From positions 1 to 64,000 of the forward strand of contig CAVYJC010000002.1 in NCBI GenBank assembly GCA_963768715.1: DNA of 64,000 bases, written 5' to 3'. Origin of the DNA: DATKEJ01 sp963768715 (GTDB lineage: Bacteria > Bacteroidota > Rhodothermia > Rhodothermales > DATKEJ01). Numbering within the stretch: the stretch's first letter is position 1; each line of letters starts with the position of its first letter. Positions 35,553 to 46,266 of the stretch are shown here, in pieces. A program made the translations under genes and the position numbers. Under the pieces are notes generated by a model. That model did not search any database. It saw nothing but the letters and a program-made list of their open reading frames with translations, and was not told where the DNA came from.

Positions 35553-36163
35553 CCCTCGCGCACCGACCCCCAGTGGATTTTGAGGAATGCTACGAATCGT
35601 CTCAGCGCAGCTCCCCGATGTGAAATCTCATTCTTGATGTCGAGATCGAGTTCCGCAAACGTCTGGGCGAGTCCCGCCGGCTCGAACAACGCATCATAGC
35701 CGAATCCTCCCTCACCTCGACCACTACGTGTGATGGCGCCCTCACAGATCCCTTCAAAAAGGTGTGTCCCGCCCCCATCGGTAAATGCCATCACCGTCCG
35801 GAATCTAGCCGAACGATCCGATTGGTCTTTCATCTTCTCGAGCAGCAGTGTTCGGTTCCTGGCGGGATCAGAAGGCTCACCGGCGAAACGGGCCGATCGA
35901 ACGCCGGGATCACCCCCCAGGGCGGTTACCTCAAGCCCTGTGTCATCCGAAAGCGTCGGCATGCCCGTCAAACGGTGCAGTGTCTCCGACTTTAACCGAG
36001 CGTTCCCCTCCAAAGTGTCTTCCGTCTCCTCGACGTCGGGCAGTCCGTCCATGTCGATCCCGGTTCGGATGCCGACGTCAAGACCGGAAAGCGCCAGTCG
36101 AATTTCCTCGACCTTACCTGGATTTCTCGTCGCGAGCAGCAACGTGTGATGGTTGTGATTCAC
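35549..36163 (-). CDS. rdgB: XTP/dITP diphosphatase (RdgB/HAM1)
   Basis: House-cleaning nucleotide pyrophosphatase (204 aa) that hydrolyses dITP/XTP to keep non-canonical purines out of DNA. It carries LLLATRNPGKVEEI at the N-terminus, LSDDTGLEVTALGGDPGVRSARFAG, GFGYDALFEPAG, and KNEISHRGAALRRF. Start is GTG. A small palindrome, TTGTGATTCACAA (36153-36165), covers the start codon. dtd is translationally coupled downstream. Divergent from rpsU. Confidence 0.94.
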   Translation of the reverse strand: MNHNHHTLLLATRNPGKVEEIRLALSGLDVGIRTGIDMDGLPDVEETEDTLEGNARLKSETLHRLTGMPTLSDDTGLEVTALGGDPGVRSARFAGEPSDPARNRTLLLEKMKDQSDRSARFRTVMAFTDGGGTHLFEGICEGAITRSGRGEGGFGYDALFEPAGLAQTFAELDLDIKNEISHRGAALRRFVAFLKIHWGSVREG

Positions 36164-36223
36164 AAAACAATACGCTATTTTAGCAGGCTCTATACAACTA
36201 CTACGTTTTGTGAGGTATTTGCA

Positions 36224-36421
36224 TTGGCAGTCGGCATTAAGCTACGTGACAACGAATCGATCGACCGCGCGCTGCGACGGTTCAAACGATCAGTGAACCG
36301 CAGTCGCATCCTGCGAATCTACCGTTCGGGATTGGCCTACACCAAGCCTTCCGAAGAGAAGCGGGTGGAGCGTCAGAAGGCAGTCAGAAACGCGCGAAAG
36401 CGACGTTACGAGGCGTTCTAG
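36224..36421 (+). CDS. rpsU: 30S ribosomal protein S21
   Basis: A basic 65-aa protein: AVGIKLRDNESIDRALRRFKRSV is the standard S21 start and the C-terminal half is Lys/Arg-rich (ARKRRYEAF). Start codon is TTG at 36224, preceded by GAGGT with 7-base spacing. An open frame continues upstream to 36146 but is not S21-like. It is monocistronic with a good terminator. S21 contacts the anti-SD end of 16S rRNA; its gene does use an SD here. Confidence 0.95.
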   Translation: MAVGIKLRDNESIDRALRRFKRSVNRSRILRIYRSGLAYTKPSEEKRVERQKAVRNARKRRYEAF

Positions 36422-36448
36422 TCGATTTCTGCACTGCGGCAATCGTTG

Positions 36449-36478
36449 AGGCGACGGCAACCCCGTCGCCTTTTTCTT
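36449..36478 (+). terminator. Rho-independent terminator after rpsU
   Basis: GGCGACGG (36450-36457) pairs with CCGTCGCC (36463-36470), followed by TTTTTCTTT. It sits between the convergent rpsU and kgd genes, 28 bp after the S21 stop codon. Confidence 0.9.
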
Positions 36479-36488
36479 TGGCTCCACC

Positions 36489-39400
36489 TCAGCTTGATTT
36501 CGCCACTGAAGCCAGTGAAAGCACCTCGTCGATGATCGCTTTCTGCACTTCTGAATGCTGGCTGGCACTTCCCGTCGCCGTACTTGCACTCGCCGGTCGC
36601 CCGATGTAGGACAGCGGGATGGCGTCGTCACCTCGAACCTCTGTGAGCAGGCGCTCTATCCACGGTGAGACAAACGACCACCCGCCCATATTACGCGGCT
36701 CTTCCTGGAGCCAGACAACGCTGGTCGGCAGACGAGAATCGCTCGAGCTCCGATCGAAGCTGCTCCTCAGGATAGGGATAGAACTGCTCCAGTCTCGTGA
36801 CCGCGATTCCCTCACCTCCTTCATCCCTCAGAGCGGCCATCAGATCGTAGTAGACTTTGCCGCTGCAGATTACGTGGCAAAGCGCATCTTCAACGTCCTC
36901 CGCCGGCAGCACGGGCTGGAAGGTCCCACTGACGAATGCCTCAACTTCAGAGGTAGCCATCGGATTCCGAAGCAGACTCTTCGGCGCCATCATCACGAGC
37001 GGTTTCTTGCGGGCGCGAAGCCCCTGCCTGCGCAACAGGTGAAAGTAGTTGGAAGGAGAAGTCGGATAGCACACCTGAATATTTCCTTCCGCGCAGAGTT
37101 GCAGGAAGCGTTCCAGTCTCGCCGAGGAATGCTCTGGCCCCTGGCCCTCGTAGCCGTGTGGGAGGAGCATTACGAGCCCGCTGACTTGTCCCCACTTTTC
37201 TTCTGCGGCCGAGATGAACTGATCGATAACGATCTGAGCACCGTTGGAAAAGTCACCGAACTGGGCCTCCCAGATAACGAGCGAATCGGGATCGGCCACT
37301 GTATATCCGTATTCGAATCCGAGCGCTGCGTATTCAGACAGAAGGCTGTCATACGTGTCCAATGGCGCCTGTCCCTCGCGAATGTGATTCAGCGGGAAGT
37401 ACTCGGCATTCGTCTCCTGGTCGACAAGGACGGCGTGTCGCTGGCTGAAAGTGCCGCGGCGCGAATCCTGACCGCTAAGCCGAACTCGTTTGCCCCCGAC
37501 GAGCAAGGTTCCGAAGGCCAGGGCCTCGGCAAACGCCCAATCGACGCCGCCTTTTTCGAAATATTGATCGCGGCGTCGATCGAGCTGGCGCACGAGCTTG
37601 GGATGAATCTTGAAATCGTCCGGAGCAGTTACGATCGCGTGGGCTACCGAGTCGAGCGTCGTCCGATCGACCGCAGGGATAGACTCCTCAGCGTCGTACA
37701 TCTCGCTCGGCGCTTCACGCCGGACGCGCTTCTTCTCGGGTGGCCCCGAGTCGAGCTCCTTAGTCTCCTCGAATGCCCGCTGCAGCCTCTCCTGGAAATC
37801 GTCGAGCATCTTCTCCGCCTGCTCGGGATCAATGTCGCCTCTGCGCAAGAGTTTTTCTGTATAGAGCTTTCTCACAGAACGATGACCCTGAATCTTGTCA
37901 TACAGCAGCGGCTGCGTGAAAGTCGGCTCATCGGCCTCATTGTGCCCATGCACACGATAGCAGACCATGTCGATGACAACGTCCTTGTTGAACACCTGAC
38001 GATAGTCCAGCGCCAGCCGAGCCACCCGAACGGCGGCCTCCGGATCGTCGCCGTTGACGTGAAAAATCGGCGCCTGAATCATTCGCGCGATGTCTGTCGC
38101 GTACAACGATGAGCGTGCATCTTCGGGAAGCGTGGTAAAGCCGATCTGATTATTGACGACGATGTGAATCGTTCCGCCGGTCGTGTAGCCGTCTAGTTGG
38201 CTCAGGTTCAATGTCTCGGCAACCACGCCCTGTCCGGCAAAAGCTGCGTCGCCGTGAATGAGAATCGGCACGACCTTGTCATAATTCGAGGCACGCGTCT
38301 GCGAGGCATCCCAGTGCAGCACCTGCTTCGCGCGCGCCATCCCTTCAACAACCGGATCCACTGCCTCCAGATGACTCGGATTCGACGCGAGGGTCATCTT
38401 CACCTTCGCTCCACTCGGGGCCTCGTGCACGCCTTTCGTTCCGAGGTGATATTTGACGTCACCCGAACCCTGGGTCGTCGACGGGTCGATATCGCCTTCA
38501 AACTCGTTGAATATGTTCTTGTAAGGCTTGCCAAGTGTGTTCGCAAGGACATTCAGCCGCCCCCGATGGGCCATTCCCATCACAACTTCCTCCACGCCCT
38601 GATCGGCCGCGTCAGAAAGCAGCATGTCCAGGATCGGAATGAGCGTCTCCGATCCTTCGAGCGAGAATCGCTTGTGGCCGATAAACTTGGTATGGAGGAA
38701 CCGCTCGAACGCCTCCGCTGCATTCAGCTTCGACAAAAGGCGGCGCTGAATTTTGGGCGAAAGAGTGTCCCGCATCCTCACCGTTTCGATACGCTCCTGC
38801 AGCCAGCGTTTCTCAGTCGGCGAGGAGATGTGCATAAACTCGGTCCCGACGTGCCGCGTGTACGTCTGCCACAGGATGTCGAGTATCTCCCGCAAAGTGA
38901 GGAGATCCTGGTCTCCCAGCCCACCCGTAATCCACTCGCGGTCCAAATCCCAGACTGTGAGACCGTAGGTCGCCAGATCCAGCTCCGGATGCTCGACGAT
39001 ATCGTATCCCAACGGATTGATGTCGGCCAGAAGGTGCCCGCGAACGCGGTAGGCCCGAATCATCTGGATCACACTCGCCTGCTTGCGAATCAGGTCCATA
39101 TCAGACGCTGCGTCGGAACGGCCGAGCAGCGGACTCGAATCCCCGGCCAGTCGCAACGGCGGATTCGGGATCTTCAAGTGGCTGAAGAGGCGAGTATAGA
39201 AGTGGTCCTCGCCGTTCAGCAGTGCGGCGGTCTTTGCGAGGAACTCGCCGCTCTCGGCACCCTGTATGACGCGATGGTCGTACGTGGAAGTAATGGTCAT
39301 CACCGGCGACAGACCGAGCCGACTCAATTCGGCTGGTGACAGCGCCGAAAACTCTTCCGGATACGAGATGGAGCCGACAGCAACGATGAGGCCCTGGCCC

Positions 39401-40185
39401 GTCATCAGCCGCGGAACGCTCATCATCGTGCCGATCATGCCGGGATTCGTCAGCGTCAACGTGGTCTTCTCAAAATCGGAGACCTCGAGTCGCCCATCCC
39501 GCGCGCGCCTGACGAGATCGTTGTAGAGACCGACGAACTGGGCAAAGTTGAGAGAGGCGGCATCCTTGATATTCGGCACCATCAGGCTGCGTGATCCGTC
39601 GGACTTTTCGATGTCGATCGCCAGTCCGAGATTGATCGCTGCCGGCTTGACGTGGAGCGGTTTGCCGTCCCCCATGCCGAAACGACTGTTCATTTCGGGC
39701 ACGGCCTGAACCGCTTGGACGAGCGCCCAGGCAATGATGTGTGTGAATGAGACCTTCGCGCCGCCGACGTACTGCTGGTAGTCGTTGATCAGGCGACGAT
39801 TCTCCGACATCAGCTTCACGGCCACCCTGCGGAAGGAGGTCGCTGTCGGAATCTGGAGACTGGCCTCCATGTTCTCGACGATCCGCGCGGCAACGCCTTT
39901 GAGCACCTTGCTCTCGGCCCCTTCCTCGACCGGCGGAGCTTGCGGCGTCTTTGGCGCCTCGACCGGCGCCCCGTCTCCGGTTGGCGGGGCAACCACCGGC
40001 GGCGCAACCTGCGCCGGGGCAGACGACTCCTCGATGGCCGCAGGAGCAGAAACGGGCGCAAATATTCCTTGCGGCCTGTAATCCGCAAAGAACTCGCGCC
40101 AGCTTTCACTTACTGATTCGGGATTTGAGAGATACTGCGCGTACAGTTCCTCGATATAACCCGTGTTAAACCCGAACGTGTTCAA
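36489..40185 (-). CDS. kgd: Multifunctional 2-oxoglutarate dehydrogenase E1/E2 (Kgd type), one-base frameshift near the 3' end
   Basis: Single polypeptide joining an E2-type acyltransferase domain (about residues 85-330, with YDHRVIQGAESGEFL) to the ThDP-dependent E1 domain (GMAHRGRLNVLANTLGKPY, HGDAAFAGQGVVAETLNLS, a GHNEADEP stretch). It runs the TCA step to succinyl-CoA with separate E3 and lipoyl partners; no lipoyl domain is present. The N-terminus is the usual small E1 helix (YIEELYAQYLSNPESVSESW). The reading frame breaks at 36720, where one extra base follows SSADQ. The correct C-terminus (VVWLQEEPRNMGGWSFVSPW onward) continues in the next frame to 36489. The corrected protein is about 1231 aa, the normal Kgd length. 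Start is TTG with GAGG upstream. Confidence 0.9.
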
Positions 40186-40289
40186 GAGATAGTAACCTCA
40201 AAAAGTGTTGGCGAATTGCGTCTCAAAAACGCTCTTATGACGCGAAGGATTCTCGCGCGCCGCAGCTTCACAAAGGTTTCCAAACGCCG

Positions 40290-41273
40290 CTAAAGCCAGC
40301 CTTCAGCCTTGTACCATCCGATCGTTTCCGTGATTCCCTCCAGCAGGGAGACTTCCTGGCTGTAACCAAAATCGCGCATTGCACGTTCAGACGAGCACAT
40401 TTTGCATGCGTTCAAGATCTCATTCGCCTTTTCTCGATTCAAGGGCGGATATCGGCCGAAAAGCCGTCCGCCCCATTCAACCACCGTTCCAACGGGAACG
40501 ACGAGCATCTTGGGAACCCGGATGGTGACCACCGGGCGCTGGACCACCTTCTTGACGACGTCGCGAATCTCGGGCCAGGAATACTGCTTCTCGCTTCCGA
40601 CAAAATACGTCTTACCCATCGTTACGTCAGATTCGGCGGCTGAAAGCATCCCCCGCACCAGATCCGAAACGTAGACGAGGCTGAGATCGGGTTCGCTGCC
40701 GAAACCGACGATCGGACAAAGACCCTTGAACACCGTCTTGAAGAATGTGTAGATGTCGGCCTCGCGGGGACCGTAAACGGCGGGTGGCCTCACGACGACA
40801 ATCGGAAGTCTGTCGTGCCATGAGGCCAATTCGTTTTCCATTTCCGCTTTGCTTCGACCGTACAGACTGAGCGGATGCATTGGCGTGTCTTCATCCGCTA
40901 CCGCTTCGTCCGACTGGCCGATCAGTGCGAGGCTGCTGGTCACAAGGACCTTCTTCACGTTCGGATTTGCCTGCTCGACCGCTTCGAGCAGCCGCAACGT
41001 TCCCTGCACGTTTGCCTCGTAATAGTCCTCCCATCGGGTAGACCGGGTAAGTCCGCCTACGTGGAAGACGTAATCAACACCTTCCAGGGCTTTGCGAAGC
41101 ATTGCAGCGTCACCGAGCTCGCCGTGGATGAATGTCACATCCATGTCCTCAAGCCACTTGGGCTGCGTTCGCACGAGGCATCGCACGTCGTCGTAGTCCG
41201 ACTTCAGCAGGTGCTCGACAAGATGACTCCCGACGAACCCCGTTCCACCCGTCACGAACGCGGATTTACCCAT
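40290..41273 (-). CDS. NAD-dependent epimerase/dehydratase family protein
   Basis: Extended-SDR protein of 327 aa: the nucleotide motif TGGTGFVGSHLVEHLL (7-22), an Asp-type adenine contact less clear, catalytic S-T (TSSLALIG) and YGRSK (Y-x3-K), followed by RPPAVYGPRE and the substrate domain. It could act on a nucleotide sugar, sterol-like or hydroxy compound; the neighbours do not help. The start lies 3 bp after the RlmD-type stop, so the two are probably co-transcribed. Confidence 0.88.
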   Translation of the reverse strand: MGKSAFVTGGTGFVGSHLVEHLLKSDYDDVRCLVRTQPKWLEDMDVTFIHGELGDAAMLRKALEGVDYVFHVGGLTRSTRWEDYYEANVQGTLRLLEAVEQANPNVKKVLVTSSLALIGQSDEAVADEDTPMHPLSLYGRSKAEMENELASWHDRLPIVVVRPPAVYGPREADIYTFFKTVFKGLCPIVGFGSEPDLSLVYVSDLVRGMLSAAESDVTMGKTYFVGSEKQYSWPEIRDVVKKVVQRPVVTIRVPKMLVVPVGTVVEWGGRLFGRYPPLNREKANEILNACKMCSSERAMRDFGYSQEVSLLEGITETIGWYKAEGWL

Positions 41274-41276
41274 GTC

Positions 41277-42687
41277 TCACCGCGTTTTGAGCTCGAGCTT
41301 GACGACGCACTCGATATGGTGCGTATGTGGGAAGAGATCGACGGGCTGGATGCCTGTAATTCGATAGCGCCCGCTCAGACCCTGGAGGTCGGTCGCCTGG
41401 CTGAGCGGATTACAACTGACGTAAACCAGTCGCGGTGCGCCGAGCCTCGCGAGTCGCTTGACGACCTTCGGATGGATGCCCCCACGCGGCGGGTCGACGA
41501 TCACGACGTCTGGCTTGCCATGGGTTGCGATGAATTCTTCGTCGAATGCGTGAAGCATGTCGCCCGCCAGAAACGTACAGTTTTCGATGCCGTTCGACGC
41601 CGCATTGCGAGACGCGGCTTCGACGGCTTCCGGAACGAGTTCGAGGCCTATGACGTGGCGGGCTTTCTCCGCCGCGAAGAGTGAGATCGAGCCACAACCG
41701 CAATAAAGGTCGAAAACGTTGTCAGTCGGGGAAATGTCGGCGAACTCGATCGCTGTTCCGATCAGCCGCTCAGCCTGGACGGTATTGGTTTGGAAAGAAC
41801 GTACTAGGCCCGATCTCAAAGGTGAAGCGGCCAAGCTTCTCGTGGAGCATACCCGATCCGAAAACGACGTGCGCGCTCTGACCGATCGACGTCTGAGAAA
41901 CCCCAGTATGAATCGTATTGACAAGCGTCGTGATCATCGGGTGGTGCTCTCGGACGTACGACGCGAGCTCTGCCATCCGTTCGTCGGACCACGACGACGT
42001 CACGATGTTGGCCATGCACTCGGAGGTGTGTCGGGCAACGCGGACCACAAGATGCCGCAGGAAACCGACGTGATTGCGAATGTGCCAGGCGTTCCAATTC
42101 CGCTCGAGGGCAAAGGTCCGGACTCCGTTCACGAAGGCCATCAACTCTTCAGGAATCAAACGGCAATCGTTAATGTCGAGAACCCTGTCGAACTGGCCGG
42201 GAACGTGCAGGCCGAGTGCGAAGCCCTTTTCGATTACTTCCCCGCTTTCGATTTCCCAGTCCGTCAGCCACCTTCGCGCGCTGAACGAAAACTCCATCTT
42301 GTTCCGATAGCCGTACTGTTCATCAGAACCGATAACCGGCGGCACGACGATATCTTCGAATCCTCCGTGATGTCGGAATGCACTCTCGACGCTCTGACGC
42401 TTTGACTCCAACTGGGAACTGTAGACGAGATGCTGCCACTTACATCCACCACAGGACCCGAAATACTTGCATTCCGGCTGGGTTCGTTCGGGAGACGGGG
42501 ACAGCACCTCCAGGAGTGTGGCCTCCGCAAAGTTCTTTTTGCTCTTCCGAATGCGAACGCGCACGCGATCTCCCGGCACGACGTTCGGAATGAAGACGAC
42601 ATAGCCGTCGATTCGTGAGATACACTGACCCCTGTCGGCGAACTGCTCGACGTCGAGGACGATCTCCTCCCCTTTCGCAAATGCCAT
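41277..42687 (-). CDS. 23S rRNA (uracil-5-)-methyltransferase, RlmD/RumA type (one-base frameshift)
   Basis: SAM-dependent m5U methyltransferase with a TRAM domain (about 1-60), a [4Fe-4S] Cys cluster (C-x5-C-x2-C in CKYFGSCGGC), then the catalytic domain. The frame is interrupted at about 41792 by one extra base after GPSTFF. The rest (QTNTVQAERLIGTAIEF, VFDLYCGCGSISLF, IVDPPRGGIHP, VYVSCNPLSQATDL with nucleophilic Cys) is intact in the second frame to 41277. The corrected length is about 469 aa, normal for the family. The site TTT-C is a theoretical +1 slip position, but an error or mutation is simpler. RlmD versus TrmFO-unrelated RlmC substrate cannot be decided. Confidence 0.88.
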
Positions 42688-42688
42688 G

Positions 42689-43249
42689 TCAGACGGGTTG
42701 ATCCGAGTCTACTTCTTCCATACGCCGGAGGCGGCGCTCCAGCTCTCCCACGCGTCTGACGAGTCGATCGTGTTCGACGACGAGATGGGCGCCGAACGCG
42801 AGAACGACCATCATGCCAACCTGAGGCTGCCTTCGATATAGCATCCGCAGATCCGGACGAAAGAACCCGAGTAGCCGCGAATCTTCCACCACGCGGGCCG
42901 AAACATCACGACGCACGTCATGCACCAACGAGCGCTCGCCGAAAAACTCCCCCTCGGTCAGATCACGCACCACGACCTGCTGGCCGTCTTCAAGCTCCGT
43001 CAGCAGTTGGACATGTCCGCGCTGAACAATATACACGCCCAGTCCGGGGTCTCCCTGGTGATAGACAAACTCGTCGGCCTTAAAATCACGGTAGTGAACC
43101 GCCCGCCCGAGATGGCGCAGCGACCGGCTCGAAAGCTCTTTGAACACCTCCAATGAGCGCAGGGTGGTGACAGCACCCTGAATCTTCTCACTGTCTCGGC
43201 TCGCGGTCAGAGCTGAAACCCACTGCTTTATTTGCGTCCAGGGACTCAT
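42689..43249 (-). CDS. Cyclic-nucleotide-binding (Crp-like) domain protein without HTH
   Basis: A 186-aa protein with a cNMP-binding beta roll (about 35-145): YHQGDPGLGVYIVQRGHVQLL and GEFFGERSLVHDVRRDVSARV, which matches the phosphate-binding cassette pattern FGExxL...R.A. No DNA-binding winged helix follows; the C-terminus is a helical, Arg/Glu-rich coil. It may be a regulator that works through a partner protein. The stop lies one base before the RlmD-type start, so both are in one transcript. Confidence 0.85.
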   Translation of the reverse strand: MSPWTQIKQWVSALTASRDSEKIQGAVTTLRSLEVFKELSSRSLRHLGRAVHYRDFKADEFVYHQGDPGLGVYIVQRGHVQLLTELEDGQQVVVRDLTEGEFFGERSLVHDVRRDVSARVVEDSRLLGFFRPDLRMLYRRQPQVGMMVVLAFGAHLVVEHDRLVRRVGELERRLRRMEEVDSDQPV

Positions 43250-43325
43250 ATCAAATGTATAACGACGAAACCGGGGAGAAAGTAATCGATTATTGGGGAA
43301 CGGCCTATTCCCCTGCGTTTCTCGA

Positions 43326-45749
43326 TCAAAATGCGTGGCCGATCCCGAAATGAAATCGCGGTTTCGAAAAACCGTCCGATAGTACAGAACGGGCCGGATC
43401 GTTCAACTTGAACGCCACATCGAAGCGAACGATCAGATACTCCCAGGCGAGGCGGAGGCCCAACCCGGCGCTGACTCCCATCTCCTTGTAGAAGGAATCA
43501 AATCGAAAGCGGCCGTCATTGTTACCCGGGTTTCGCGGCCCATACCAGTTGTTGCCGGCGTCCACGAAGATGGCACTGATCCAATTCGCTTTGACCACAT
43601 TGCGCAAAATCACAGTCCGAGCCTCCAGACTGAGCTCAATCTTGATATCACCCCCTGTGATGAGACTGTCGCGCGCCGTGATACGCCCAGGTCCGAGTTC
43701 TCGAAGTCCCCAGCCTCGAACGCTCGAGGCGCCGCCCGAATAGAACCTTCTGTCGAAAGGGGCAACGTCGGCTTTGCCAATGGGCTGCACAAGGCCGACA
43801 ATCGCTTTCCAGGCCAATACTGACCCGCTCCCCAGCGGTTTGTATCGCCGAAGGTCAACCCGCATCCGAACGTACTGTCGATAGACGAGGCGGCTTGTTC
43901 GTCCACCCCGTTTGAACAGGGGGATCCCGGGCAGGTTGCCTTCGAGCGTGTCGGGCGTGAAAATCAGCTTGTCGAGCAGATACGGCAGGTTTCCTCCGAT
44001 CTCGATGGAACCCTCTCGAACGTGGCCCCTATTTCGAAGGAAGAGGTTGGCATTCGATGAGCGGAGGGTGTATCGAATCGCGTTGTTAACCTGAGGGCGA
44101 CTAAAATCTTCGAGGATTCGCTCGCGCTCGACAGGATCGTCGATCGGAGCGAGAAACTGACTCGCAAATCCTGTGAGCGTATCGGGGTCTGACAGTTCAA
44201 AATCGATCAGACTGACAAACGAGGTAAGCGTCGGAGAATGACGCATTTCCAGGCTGGCGAGGAGCGAAGCTCGGGCGTGTATCGTCAGGTTGAGCGCCTC
44301 GCGACGAGCGGTCAGCCACGAGAGTCCGATCCGCGACCGGGCCTCGTAGAGGTTCAGCTTCCTGTCGAGCCCACGAAACGGTCGCCAGAGGTAGGGGTAA
44401 GTGACCGAGGCCTCGACCTCGGCCTGGGCGGTTTGGAATGGATCGAACGAATTGAGATTCGACGCAATCGAACCCGACGTACGGAGTTGGAAGAGTTCCC
44501 CACTCCCAAGCAGGCTTGCATTACGATACGTTGTGCCCAAACCCAGGCCCAACTCGTCCCCTCCGGTCTCATCCCCAAGCACTTCTGTCCGCTGAAGCAC
44601 GAACGATTCAACGCGCAGCTGGTGGCGATTCCGTGTCTCGAGCTCCACGTCGTAGGGCAGGATGCCTGCAGTGCGGGACCCCGATGGAGGCGCCGCCGCC
44701 GTCGTGTCGGGCACATGATCCCATCGGGGAATGAAGTCCGAAAACGTGAAGACGCCGATACTCTCCATCCGGCGCTTCGTAGTGAGAAGTTTGGATTGAT
44801 TGAACCAGTCCCCCGGTCTGAAACGGATCGCCGACAATAACGCATTCGGATCGAGCCTGCCTTCGTTCTCGATGCTCGCCACGATGAAACCGTCGCTATG
44901 GTCTCCAGGACTCACCAACGTATCCACTTTCAGGGGCGTGTTTTCAGGTCCGTCCACATGGATCGCGACGTCACCAAAGCGATAGCGACCACCTGTCTTT
45001 ACATCGATCTTCACGTCGAATGAATCTGGCGCAGGCGACGACACATAGGCACGAATGGAGTCTCGCGCCACGCGAGCGTACCCCTCATCACGAAGGAATC
45101 CGACGAGCTGACGACGCTCATTCAGAAGCAGAGACTCGGAATAGCGCTGCTTTTTCGCTCGGAAATCGAGTGGTGGATCCGGAATCTTCTCGAAGCGGGA
45201 TATCGCGGACTGGGCTACGAGTCGCTGTTTCTGATCGTCGGACAGGTGGTCGAGACCCGTGAGGGTGACGCGTCTCATGTAGGTCGGGGAGCCCGCATCG
45301 ATGTGGAAATTGACACCGACTTCGATCAGGGGAGAGAGCGTGTCGAGTGTCGTCGTAACGCGCGCCTGGAGATACCCTTCCCTGTGATAGAAAAGCTCGA
45401 GACGCTCGGCATCGGCTTCGACAACATGTATGTCCAGATACGCTGGCGGCTCCCCACTCTGTCGGAGGGCCTGCTCCACGCGGTTGCCGAAGCAACACCC
45501 GGCTTCACCCAACGAATACATCCAAAGCCAGATCGGCATCCCGGGGATTCCCAAGAAGTTTCGGTTCGGTCTGGTCTGGACATGCTGCCAGAGGGCCGCT
45601 TTAGAGAACTTCAGATCGCCTTTCAGCGAGACCCGCTTGACGATGGGCCTGTCCACGCGATACGGGATCAGCGACTGTGCCGTGGCTGAGGAAACGAACA
45701 ACAGGAGTATCCCGACGGCAGCTGCGAAACGGGCATGACCTTGCCCCAT
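43326..45749 (-). CDS. Omp85-family outer-membrane protein (BamA/TamA-like)
   Basis: Outer-membrane beta-barrel assembly or translocation factor, about 807 aa. A signal peptide (ARFAAAVGILLLFVSSATA) is followed by POTRA-like domains (about 30-370) and a surface-antigen (D15) barrel. The barrel contains the conserved RFYSGGASSVRGWGLRELGPG L6 element and ends in the C-terminal beta-signal FHFGIGHAF. A second BamA is expected elsewhere for the essential pathway, since this copy has fewer or shorter POTRA repeats and is closer to TamA-type proteins. An upstream start (45812) would add 21 residues. Confidence 0.85.
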   Translation of the reverse strand: MGQGHARFAAAVGILLLFVSSATAQSLIPYRVDRPIVKRVSLKGDLKFSKAALWQHVQTRPNRNFLGIPGMPIWLWMYSLGEAGCCFGNRVEQALRQSGEPPAYLDIHVVEADAERLELFYHREGYLQARVTTTLDTLSPLIEVGVNFHIDAGSPTYMRRVTLTGLDHLSDDQKQRLVAQSAISRFEKIPDPPLDFRAKKQRYSESLLLNERRQLVGFLRDEGYARVARDSIRAYVSSPAPDSFDVKIDVKTGGRYRFGDVAIHVDGPENTPLKVDTLVSPGDHSDGFIVASIENEGRLDPNALLSAIRFRPGDWFNQSKLLTTKRRMESIGVFTFSDFIPRWDHVPDTTAAAPPSGSRTAGILPYDVELETRNRHQLRVESFVLQRTEVLGDETGGDELGLGLGTTYRNASLLGSGELFQLRTSGSIASNLNSFDPFQTAQAEVEASVTYPYLWRPFRGLDRKLNLYEARSRIGLSWLTARREALNLTIHARASLLASLEMRHSPTLTSFVSLIDFELSDPDTLTGFASQFLAPIDDPVERERILEDFSRPQVNNAIRYTLRSSNANLFLRNRGHVREGSIEIGGNLPYLLDKLIFTPDTLEGNLPGIPLFKRGGRTSRLVYRQYVRMRVDLRRYKPLGSGSVLAWKAIVGLVQPIGKADVAPFDRRFYSGGASSVRGWGLRELGPGRITARDSLITGGDIKIELSLEARTVILRNVVKANWISAIFVDAGNNWYGPRNPGNNDGRFRFDSFYKEMGVSAGLGLRLAWEYLIVRFDVAFKLNDPARSVLSDGFSKPRFHFGIGHAF

Positions 45750-45833
45750 TGCTCTGCGGGTTTGCAGACGATGCCAGATCAGGGTGTTTCGAACGCCGGG
45801 TGCCTCGAACACACCAGGGTCTCCTTTTGAGGC

Positions 45834-46055
45834 CTACTCTTCCTCGAAATAAAAGTCATCGTTCCGGGTCGGATAGTCTGGCCAGATCTCCTCGATATTC
45901 TCGTAGGGCTCGCCATCGTCCTGCATCTCCCGAAGGTTCTGGCTGACTTCTAACGGTGCACCGGTCCGCGACGCATAGTCGATCAACTCGTCCTTTGTCG
46001 CCGGCCAGGGAGCATCCTCCAGATATGAAGCAAGTTCAAGTGTCCAGTACATCAT
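45834..46055 (-). CDS. DUF2795 family small protein
   Basis: A 73-aa acidic protein. YWTLELASYLEDAPWPATKDELIDYASRTGAPLEV is the DUF2795 core, followed by EVSQNLREMQDDGEPYENIEEIWPDYPT and an extreme acidic end (DDFYFEEE). Function is unknown. The start at ATGATG has GGTGAG upstream; the frame continues upstream to 46157 but is unlike protein. It lies 84 bp upstream of the Omp85 gene. Confidence 0.85.
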   Translation of the reverse strand: MMYWTLELASYLEDAPWPATKDELIDYASRTGAPLEVSQNLREMQDDGEPYENIEEIWPDYPTRNDDFYFEEE

Positions 46056-46266
46056 GCTCACCGGAAATTTCCCACTTCCGCAATTCTTCTCCTCTCTCCA
46101 GTGGTTTTGCCTGTGATGATGGTGTTTTGTCGCGTGGCTCCACGATAGGATGAGCAACCTTCAATTGCAAGGAGTAAAAGGTACGGAAATGCAAAAGTTC
46201 CAGATGGGAACTATAGAGACGTCGCGAGGCGACGAGCCAGCCTGAAAATGAGAGGGCCGCTTCTGG

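Noticed and set aside
36153..36165. Crp/Fnr-like operator TTGTGATTCACAA between rdgB and rpsU
   Set aside because: The half-sites are separated by one base rather than the 4-6 expected, and it lies over the start codon of rdgB; it may be coincidence.
36619..39339. Long plus-strand ORFs (36619-38112 and 38197-39339)
   Set aside because: Both are antisense to kgd, with composition typical of the reverse frame of a high-G+C gene.
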